Assembly: GCA_947000775.1 (NCBI GenBank)
Contig: CAMQGK010000299.1
Span: 13,702,001-13,766,000 of the forward strand
Length of the DNA: 64,000 bases
Reading direction: 5' to 3'
Source of the DNA: Pterois miles
Taxonomy: Eukaryota; Chordata; Actinopteri; Perciformes; Scorpaenidae
Under the pieces are notes generated by a model. It had not been told where the DNA came from, did no database searches, and saw nothing but the letters and a program-made list of their open reading frames with translations. Both the position numbers and the translations under genes were made by a program. Positions 1-10,500 of the stretch are shown in pieces (within the stretch, counting starts at the first letter, position 1; every line of letters begins with the position of its first letter).

Positions 1-1411
1 GCAGCACGTACTGTTTTTCCTGACTCTTAAAAAACACAGTGGGCTTTTGTTTACGGAGTGTTGGCACAGCAGGGGCGCTGGTTGGCATCACAGCAGCCCT
101 CGTGGTTCTCAGTTCAGGGTTTTAAATGAGTTAAATTATGCCATGCTGACAGGAAACGGTCACCGCGCCCCAACCCACAATTCACAGCAACACTCAGAAC
201 TGCATGAATATGCAAAACCCAAAACCTCCTCTGACAATCTGCTGTATTGTGGATTTACAGGAGATGATTTATGTATTGTTTTTTTTTTCCAAATAATAAG
301 CATTTGCGGAGGGGAGGAGTTGTTTGGATAGATTTCATAAATGGACACACAAATAGACAAAAAGTACATAATGTAATTTCGGAAGCATGTATTCTATCTA
401 TCCCTTTACAGTGGTGGAAAATACATTTAAAGTACATTTACTCAAGTAGTGTGCAACATTTCAGGGAATCTGTTAGCAATAATGGAATATAATATTCATA
501 ACTATGTTTTCATAAGTGTGTAATCGCCTGAATCATTGTGTTTTTGTTAGTTTAGAATGAGCCCTTCATATCTACATAGGGAGTGGGTCGTCTTCACGGT
601 TTCTACAGTAGCCTAGAACGCAAAAAACAAACACTGGCTCTAGAGTGAGCCTTTCACATTTTTACGTTACTTAAAGGCCACCATAGTTCTCCGACACGTA
701 ACGTGAAGAGCAGAGTGTAAAATCGTGGTACCGCCAGTCGCCGTAGTGTTATTATTGTGAGGACGTTACCACGGTTTCACACTCGTCTTTGAAAGGGAGG
801 AGTGAGCGGAAGTTTAGTCAGTCAGTTGCAATCTGCAACCACTCGATGCCACCAAATCCTACACGCTGCACTTTTACAGTACTTATTATATAGATATATA
901 TATACTATATAGATTTAACACCTCAACTTTATATAAAGCAGATCAACTTAGTGCTACCTCTAACAGCTAAAACAGTAAAAGACGACTTCCACATAAATGC
1001 ATTAGTATTAACAATCTAGTTTAATTTATTATAACATAACAGTCATGGGGGCCATTTTCTGCATAATGAGCAGGGTTATTATAGTGAAATAAAACTGAAA
1101 CGAAAATAAGAAAAATATGAAAAATATTTCTAATAATATATCACTACCAAAACTCAGGAGAATATATGAATGAATGAATTTCCGTCAACTTTCGTAACAT
1201 TGAACTACAGAAATTGAACAGACTTGACCTTTCTGAAGATGGCGCTATGCTGCAGTTGCTGCACTGAAGTAGCGCAAAGGTTAAACAGTATGGCCATTCC
1301 TACACAGCTCTCCAACCATATATTTTGTGTGTATATGAAGCTATAGAATACTTCTGAAACATTACGCCTGTCCCTAACAAAAACAAACTTCTTCGTCCTT
1401 TTGTCTTCAAG
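1..1411 (+). other. wnk4 intron (left window edge)
   Basis: No exon is supported here. The stretch holds a dispersed repeat at about 545-878 and an AT-rich TATATA patch at 884-915. It ends in a normal acceptor (TTTTGTCTTCAAG) before the first visible wnk4 exon. Confidence 0.7.
545..878. repeat. Dispersed teleost repeat in wnk4 intron
   Basis: The block starting with GAATGAGCCCTTCATATCTA and ending near AATCCTACACGCTGCACTTT resembles a repeat I recall as very common in perciform genomes. No coding capacity is visible. I cannot name the family. Confidence 0.45.
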
Positions 1412-1585
1412 GTACACAATGAGTTCATCCTGCCATCAGAGAAGGAGGGCTTCATCCACCGCATGGGCGACATCATCAAACGGGCCGAGGCTCTGATGGC
1501 CAAAGAGCAGCCGGTCCACTCCAACGGGCACCGGCTTCCCCAGCCCGCTTTCCACAACGGGATTAACTCATTGTCTTCCTCACAG
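1412..1585 (+). CDS. wnk4: wnk4 exon (helical segment after the kinase region)
   Basis: This is a phase 0-0 exon of 58 codons with acceptor TTCAAG and donor CAG|GTGAGC. It encodes VHNEFILPSEKEGFIHRMGD followed by a lysine/alanine-rich helix. The segment resembles the regulatory (PF2-like/CCT2) regions of WNK kinases; that domain label is inference. Confidence 0.85.
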
Positions 1586-4500
1586 GTGAGCAGCACCACG
1601 TCACAGCTTTGTTTGCTGAGAACAAAGGAAGTAACTGAGTGTTTGACTGTACTGTCATAAATCAGCTATGGTGTGTTTAGCTGTGCTTATCCAAGGCGGA
1701 CCCATAAATCTAGTGCTAATGGGAAGCTGTAGAGTAGTGCTTCCTCCGCTGTCCATAATCCCTCCTGACGCTTGCCCTTAAAGATCTAAGGTTAAGTGTT
1801 CTTAAAGCCACCTGAGGTAGTTCTCTCATTTAGAACGTAATGTTACTAAAAGCACTAATGTCATAAAATCCTGTGATTTGTTCCTTTTTATCACATTTAT
1901 TTGTTAGAACCCTTTCCAGTGCTTCCACTATAATGAACTTTCCAGCATATCTGCCCACACTGAACAGGTCAAATAATTTATGTTTGGATTAATTAAAGCA
2001 GCAGCAGTCAAAATGCTCGAACTAGGCAGCGCTGATCAAATATGAATGAATATTCTGTTACTGTAATGACTATTTCTCTCTTCAAATATTTTCAGAAACA
2101 TCTTGTAGTTACTGTTTACCTGTAAAATGAGAAAGTTTGTGACCTGGCAGCCATTTTGGGATCAGTTGAGGAAATACCAAGCACCGCCCACAAGCCAGAG
2201 CACAGCCAATAGGAACGCTTTCTTTCTGAAATGGCTTGTGATTGGCCAAAGTCTCCTGTCATGGGCTAGATTTTCTAAAGCCAAGCCATAAAGAGTCATG
2301 AGGAGGTGCAGAAGTCTACTTTTCTCTCAGAACGCTTGAATTACAACATGCTGAAGGGTTATTATGGAATTTTTGCCCAATGATGCCAAAACTATACTGC
2401 CTACTGCCACTTTAAGTCTTTCTGATTTAACAATCTGTGAAACTGCAAAATGAAAAACAAACAAAAAAGAAGAGTTCAGAGCCGTGTCATCCTGTACAAG
2501 ATAAGACCTAATGCCTAATCAGATACAGTATGTCTGCTCAAAGGAAAGGCAGCGTTTGTTCTGCCAGGATATGTTCCACCCTGCAGAACACAACGAACAA
2601 AATCTCCTTGTGCCCTTCAGTAAAAATGATCTAAGATATTCATGAATGATGGAGAAAAGAATAATATGCAGTTTCATGCAGGACAAGTAAGAGCAGTAAA
2701 CCTCTACTGCCACGTATCTACCTTGTTTCCAACCCGTTGGCTACATAATTACCCTGAACCACTGTGGGCAAATCTCTCCTGGCTCTGCTCCAGGACCTGA
2801 TTAAAAACACTGCATGGACCGCATCCCCCAAGACTTGTTATGGCTGCTCTCCCCTGCACTGTCCCAGCCAAAAAACCAGATCAAGCTAGTCGAGTTAGTG
2901 AGAAATCCACAGACTCGTCTATCTATCTGGCTGTTGTAACTCTGAGGCTATTCTGAGAGTTTTGGGAAGAGACACTGTGTGTAAATGGAGCTTGACTACC
3001 TGGAAAGCCTTGCTTGTCTAGCTGGTGTTTGTTTCCTCTAACCACCACTTGAAGAGTAAAACTAATAGTCTGCAGCCGTGCTAGCAGCTCTGTGAGTCTG
3101 CAATTACTGAGGCACAGTGCATGCTTTGAGCTAAATGCTAACATATTGATGTAAAGCAGCTACTATGCTTTACTTAAGCTTAATTTAGCTTGTTAGCATG
3201 TACAATTTGCGAATTAGCACTAAATAAGTACTGCTGCACCAGTCTGTGTAGAAGATATTGAGCTATTTCACAGGATAATTGAAAAATTTGACCTGCTGGT
3301 GGCGCTAGAGGAAAAATGAAGGTTTCATACAAACCATGTAAAAGTTGCTGAGATATTTCACAGACCGACATTGCCATCCCTAAAGAAATCAGAAGGGAAA
3401 AATTCTGTCTTTTAGCTGAAGCTCTTGAGCTGGATTACAGCTGCAATGTATCCAGATTGTTGAGGTTAAACTGTTCTTGTATACATGCACAAAGATGTAA
3501 TAACAATCATATTAGATGGTTAATAATATGGGATTTATTATGGGAACAGTTCCTGACAATCTTAACGGTAAATGCTTTATGACCGTCTTAGTATTAACTT
3601 TATTGTCCCCTTAATACATGCTCTACTAAACTGAGGTCAGGCTTCAGGGTCATCCTTTAATGCTTAAAGGGGCATTAAATGGATTTTACTTGTCAGTGTC
3701 AGTTTACGAGGTGTTACTACTCGTGAAAATAGTTGTATACGTCTTGAGAAATTACCCAACAGACATCTTAGCAGATAGCTTGCATTACTAACGAGGACAA
3801 GGGTCTCATTAAATGGTAATAAGTTGCAGAAGAGGCTAAGATGAGAGATCATAAATTTTAGCTCCCGTTATGGGTCAAGCTCCAAAACCAATAAATCTTA
3901 CACTTCCCTTAATGCACTCTATTCAGGCCTCTGTAACAGCCGTGGCTGGAGTTATTATGTTTTGGTTGTCTGTCCATCCATCCAATTCTCAAGAAAGCGA
4001 TATCTCAGAAACGCCTTGAGAGAATTTCCTCAAATTTGGCACAAATATACATTTGGACTCCAGGATAACCTGATTAGATTTTTATGGTCAAAGGTCAAAG
4101 TCACTGGGACCTTACAAAACATGTTTTTGGCCAGGTGGTAAACTCCTCCTCTGATTGTATAGAAGGCTAAGACAAAATGAACTGACTTCTCACTTGATTT
4201 ATTACCTCAGTAAACATTGTAAACATAAGTTTATGGTCTCAATCACTCGTTTCAGATCTTCTTCAATACAGCATGATGTTCATTTAGTAAATTATTGTCC
4301 CATTTAGAGTCAAATAGACCATAAAGCAGAGTATGCTTTAGGGCGTGGCTACTTTGTGATTGACAGGTCACTACCATGGTGTTGTCCGGTCAGAGAGTTG
4401 TGTTTTCCTCTTACATCTTTAACCCTTTCACAGTGTGTTTTCAGTTTATTAAAGTTAATTATAAAATTTGATCACCTAAAATTGTCTGTATTCAGCATTC

Positions 4501-7500
4501 GGTTGTATTTAGCTCCCTTCTATCGTGCCACTTCTGTTTCCAAAAAACCAAGATGTTGATGCTAAAAACCAAGATGGTAACAGCCACAATGCAGAGCTTG
4601 AGGCTTCAAAACTAGTCCACAGACCAATGTGTACCATCACGGTGATTACGTCCACTTCTTATACACAGACTGGCCATAACTTTAGAATTTCTATGCTAAT
4701 GGTGACAATTTCACACAAATGTGTAATAGGATAAAATGATGACGTTTTGGACCGACATGGATGTAAACTGCAACTGAGACATACAACCACGAGACGGTAA
4801 TTCTGCTTCAGCATCTGTGTCTCAGAAGCCTGCAGCAACAGGCAGGATAGATGTAACACTAAGTAGTGCTACATTAATATGAACACAATACTCTCCTGTC
4901 CTGCTTCTACCCACCTATTAGTGCTGGTGAGCTTTGTGCTGCAGCTGAATCATACTGTGGTTAGAGGTGGTGATTGAGTTTTATCAAATGTGCTCTCTTC
5001 CAGCCTAATCTGCACAGTCACACCCTGCCTCGAACGCATTCCTCCTCTTCTCTCCCTGGTAAGTCTCATGTCTTCTCTTAATTCACCCATTACAAAGATA
5101 ATTTGACGATCTGGCAGATTATATATGATATGAATGAAGCGAATGAATGTTCTACAGTATGGCTTGTTCGCCTGCCATTCTTTAATCACGTCATGAAAGT
5201 TTGACATTCACCAGTCTTTCTCACAGCATGGAGGATTAACTTGCATCTTTTTTACTGTGCATGATAATTGTGTGTATGTGTGTGCATGGTCATCCATCCC
5301 CTCATGCATGTGTGATTCTTGTCATAGACTTCAGTGTGGCTAACCAGAACGTAGGGGTATGTGGCCCCAATGGAGACGTCTTCAGTGCAGACATTACTTC
5401 ACCCGGGCGACCTCTAATACGCTCACAGTCTTTCCACAACGGCCCAGGTAAATAGCCCTCCGGCCCTCCCTCTGGTCCCTACGTGAAGAGGCCCAGCATT
5501 GTTTACTGTTTCAGCACACTGAAAATTTGTTACAGTCCCTTGGCAAAGAATAAGTCAAAGCTCAGCTACCTCATAAACCCCCCTCCTCTTCTCACGGCCC
5601 GTTCTTGGTATTGTTCAGACATGGCGCCATCCGCCATCCCTACACCTCAAAGCCTTCGTCTGTGTCTGCTTTGCAGCAGGGCCTCTTGGGTAATTACCTC
5701 ACCTGAAGGGCGCTTTCTGGCTTTTAGGGAGCTGTGAATGCTGTCGCTGTAAACCATGAGCTTTTCTCCAGTGCTGTGATAGTCAGCAACATCTGTTTGC
5801 CAGCACAAACTCCTACAGAATTTCCAAGAAAGCCTCCTCCCTACCGTCACCGTCTCCTTCCCCACAGGAGGGACATTTGAAGTCAATTAAAGAACACATA
5901 TCCTCCATATGTCCCCTGTATCTGAACACTCTCATCCCCTCCGGTCCCCTCTCCACTGGATGTCCACTGCATGGTTGCTTTCGCAATACTCCTTGGCCGC
6001 CCGCCACCCGTGCAGAGTGTTGCCTAACCTATGTTTCCGTCAGCATGGAAAAAGCAGAGGCTGGTTTGCATCATCAGGAACAGGAGGTGTGGTTTATAAC
6101 TGTGGAGCCATTGTTGAGATACAGTAAATGTCAAATCAATGGATGGGGCTCGGGTATTGGCATCCTCAACTGCTCTGGAGGAGCGATGTAGGCATCCAGA
6201 CTACTTTAATCTCACAATCAGACCCCCCAAAAAAGTTGTGCACACACATGTGTGTTCCATTTAAACTCCTCGGAAATGTCGTCCCTCACAGCCATGTAAG
6301 CCCGGTGTGCAACTGCTCCAGCTTACGAATGCAATTAAAGTCGGATGCTGCTTTAAACAAAACGTCTTTGTTCACCATGGAAACCCATTATTTGAAAATA
6401 CGGGAAAGACTTATGCTCCACATGGCGTGTGTCTTGGCAGGAATAAGTAGACTGACCAAGAGAGCAAGAATGAGTGATCTAATGTGTCTCTCTAGATCAA
6501 TTTTCCACTGAAACTGTGCGACAACATTATTTGTGGCAGGGCGTGGCGTGGCGTGGCTTGGCGTGGCGTTGTATCACACTGTGCTGTGAAGCTTTGAATA
6601 CCTTTGAATATTTCTCATAGAAGCTTCACAGCTCAAAAATGGCATTCTGATTAACAAACTTTATTATACATTGTATGAAATGAAAACTATTCTCCTCCGC
6701 TGGAAATCCACCTACTCTATAAAACAATGGTTGAACTTCCTCTCACTATATATATCACTAGAATAAATCTCTGCCAAACAAAATGATCAAATCAAGAAAT
6801 TCAGTAAAAATTTCTCACATGTGATCCTCCCTCTTAATCTGCCGGTGAGCTAAATGCCGCCCCGTCACTACTATCATCTTCACGTTACAATCCCTCACCT
6901 TTACTCTACACCATTTTACACACAAAAAGGGGCCTCATTTTCTATGTCTCTGTTCTATGTTTCAGTCATTTTTTTCGAGCATCGTTGATATTTGTCTGTT
7001 TACATTAATATGTCCATGTCTACTCTTGAATGTTTTTGTTTCATTTTGGTTGTCTGTTTGTATGTCTTTTAGGTGGTCAGCTAAGTTCACTCCTGCTTTT
7101 ATTGTTTTGTTTTTACAAGTAATACGTTTTGACTAAGATTCTGATTATTGTTAGTATTATCGCTGTACTTTTAATTTATTGGCTTTTAATTTGAAAAAGA
7201 ATGAAAGCAAAGTAAATTTAGTACTTTTTTATTTTTTAAATCTTTGTCTTCCAGGGTCTCCCCTCCATTATCAGCACCACCCTGCATCTCTGCTGCCGCA
7301 CTACCATATGCCCTTCATGGGCCACAGTCACTTCCCATTCCCATACCCAGGCTCTCCGGGTTCCCCCAGTCCAGGAATCCATCCTCCCCTCACACGCGTC
7401 GCCAGTAACCCCACCTTCCCCTCTGTTCCCTCCCCAACCCCTGGCTCCCCAAATCCTCACAATGAGACCCAGAGCCTCGGCAGCAGCGATGGCGTCACCT

Positions 7501-10500
7501 TGTCTCCACCTGCCCCTCAGCATCCCAACATGTGGCCCCCCCACACGCAGCCCCTGTTTTCCTTAGCGAATGTCATCTCGATGGCCATGAGCATGGCCCA
7601 GTCTTTCATCCCTCCTGCGAGCCTCCCTGCCCAGGGGATGCCCACTTTTCCAGGCTTCCACCCCCAGCTACCCCCCACTCACATGACCCCACAGTCAGGT
7701 TATCCCTCCATCTACCCACAACATTACCAGACCTCACCAGTAGAGGCCCCTTACCCCACAGCACAGAACAATGTCTACCACAGCCCTGAGAGTACACCTC
7801 TGATGGATGGATCCGGTTTGCCTCAGAGCAGTCGTCCAAGCTGGCCGCATCCTGTCCCCCCACCTTCTCTGCCTTCCACTCCTCCACTGGTTCCTCAGGA
7901 GCCTTTGCAGCAGCAGCTTGGACTCTCCAGTCCCTCCACCAGTCCCCCCAGCCTGACCCAGGAGGACAGTCTCCACAGTTATGTGGCCTCATACTCAGTG
8001 CAGATTCCAGTCCAGGCTGAACCCAAATTGGAGGTATCCAGTTCAGATCTTTCCCCGTCACCTCCAGAGAGCCCAGAAAACACTGTGAGTCACCTTCACT
8101 TACTTTTTCCTTACTTTCTCTCAGTTGAGATCCCTTTAAAGTGATATTGTGCGCATGCCAGTCAGTCAATTAACTGATTAGTTAACTGACAACAACAAAT
8201 CTGATGACTGAGTTTTCATTTAAGTCAATTTTCAGGCCAAATATTTACCAGTTGCAGCATCTTAAATGTGAGGATTTGCCTGTTTTCTCTATTTTTAGTG
8301 ATACATTGAATATTTTTGGATTTTGGATCGTTGGTAGGACAGAAAAGGCTATTTAAAGATGCCAACTTGAGCTCCGGGAAATACAGATTGCTTCTGTCAC
8401 ACGTTATTGATAAATTAAAACAAATTTGGATCCAATGCCTCTCTTCCGAGTATCTGCCAATACCAGTTCAATCCATTATGAGTGCTCTGTTTTCCCCTCA
8501 TTTAAAATCTGTGTACTGCAGTGTGTGGAACTCATTTGGATCATCAAGCAAGCACTAGGCCAGAGATTTCTGAGTTGGAGGCCTGCCATGACTGATAACT
8601 GAAACACTGAATTTTAGACGGATGTTGAATATTAATCGTCTATCTGCTGTAGCGCTAATGCTACCAATGTTTATTCATCCTTTCCAGTTATCATCCTTCA
8701 GCGCTCCGATGCACCCCACTGTACCTGAGATGAAAACCAGTACCCCCAAACCAAAAACCTCCTCAACTGAATCTGGTAAAAAATAATTGTGTGCATGTTC
8801 TCGTGTTCCTGTAACACCTAATGTGTATGTTACTGGTCAGGGGTGCTGGGAAAGCTGGAAAATAACATACACTGTATGATGTTTATGTTTGCACCCCAAA
8901 CAAGCCCTCACACATGCTTATGTGTACACACCACCATGGCCAGTTCTCACACATTTTTTCTCTGCTCCTTTTTACGATGTATTAGGTCTAAATACACTCT
9001 GATGTCTCTGTTACGGTCAATTTGCCTTTTTTTTCAGTTCCCTCTCTCTTTTTCTGTGCTGTATGACATTATCACCTATTAGCGGTGCCTCAGGAGCCAT
9101 TGCGTAACGGCGAGTCTGGATGTAATGTTCCATTCAAAATGAACACAAATGTAGGTGTGATTGCGGCCCTGCCCACCTGCAGCGGCCAATCAGGGAGCAG
9201 CCGCGCTCGTTACAGGCCTCTCCTCCCATATCCACGCCTGTCGGTGTTTTTACCCTCCTCAGGAGCCCACAGTCAACAGAGTCCCTCTGTTTCAGCAGGC
9301 ACAGACCTAAACACTGTCGGTGTTCACTGTAAGAGGGACACGTGGTGGAAGAACTGAGGCACTGCAGCATTTTAAACCCTGTAACTCAAAGTCATTCGAG
9401 TCTCAGTAGCAGCCATGATAAAAGCTGCTCAATGCTAACAAAAGGTGCTTCAGTGCTTATCTCCTTTAGCGTTGGATACACTGGATCATCCTTTATGAAA
9501 GCAAAGGAGAGAATGCCGTCCCACAATGCCTTGCAGCCGTAACTTCTAAAGCAACTCACCATACTGACGTTCATGAAAACAAAAGATTTGCTTATGTTGC
9601 ATGATATTTCATACAGTCATAATTTGGATTCATGGTGATAAATATGAGTGAACAGTGACAACCATTTTGTTTCACTTTATTTCTATTTATTAATTACAAA
9701 TAAGTTACAAATATGTAAAATACAAAACAAGAATAACAAATAAAAAGACCAGTAAACATATAGCAAACAAATAACCAACCAAATAACCAAGGTCAGATAA
9801 TCCTTTATTATATGTTGATGTAAAGTGTTCCAGCAGCAGAAGGACCTCTGGTATTTCTCGTTCACACGCTGCTGGTGAAGCAGTCTGTCACTGAAGGAGC
9901 TATTTAAAACCACACAGGGGGGAAGCAACATCTTTTTGTCTTCCATCTGTGGGACATTATAGTTTCACCACAGCAGACTCATGGCAATAACATCTGCCGT
10001 CACATCATCATTACCGAGCCTAGTGAAGTGCAGTCAGATTCTCTTAACACCGCGGTTGTCTTTTCCTAAGTCCTTATGAATTCTCCACATCTCTCCTTGA
10101 CCTCTTGACGTTTTCAAGGAAAAAGTGGTTTGGAGAAGACATTACCCTTATCAGTTATTAAGGTTCTCCTATACAGGAAAATTGATGTTTTTGGAAATAA
10201 AGACAGTAAAGCCCCATTTCCACCACAAGGATTTTCCCCAGAGCTAAGAACCTTTTGAGGATCTCATTTTGTTTTGACTGCAGGGACCAGGGTCTAACCA
10301 ATGTTCCATTTTCTTTTTTTTTTTAGAAGAAACAGGCGGATGTGTTGCTTTTTCATACATCATCAGACTAATTTGCCTAATGTTCACAGGATAGGCTCCT
10401 TAGGTCCTTGAAAAGTAGTTCCTGGGGCTAAAAGTCCTGGAAATTTTTGGTGGAAACCCAACTAATGAAAGCAATACCGAGACACACATGATTACATTTT

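Larger units (their letters stand above)
1586..5003 (+). other. wnk4 intron, 3.4 kb, with repeats
   Basis: There is no coding exon I can support. It contains a repeat at about 2245-2415 that recurs near 31,335, and a nested pair of repeats at 3935-4850. The rest is unremarkable AT-rich DNA. Confidence 0.65.

Noticed and set aside
7606..8169. 187-codon ORF antisense to the large wnk4 exon
   Set aside because: It is a shadow of a GC-rich Pro/Ser-coding exon. It has no family resemblance, and the sense frame is supported by phase and conservation.
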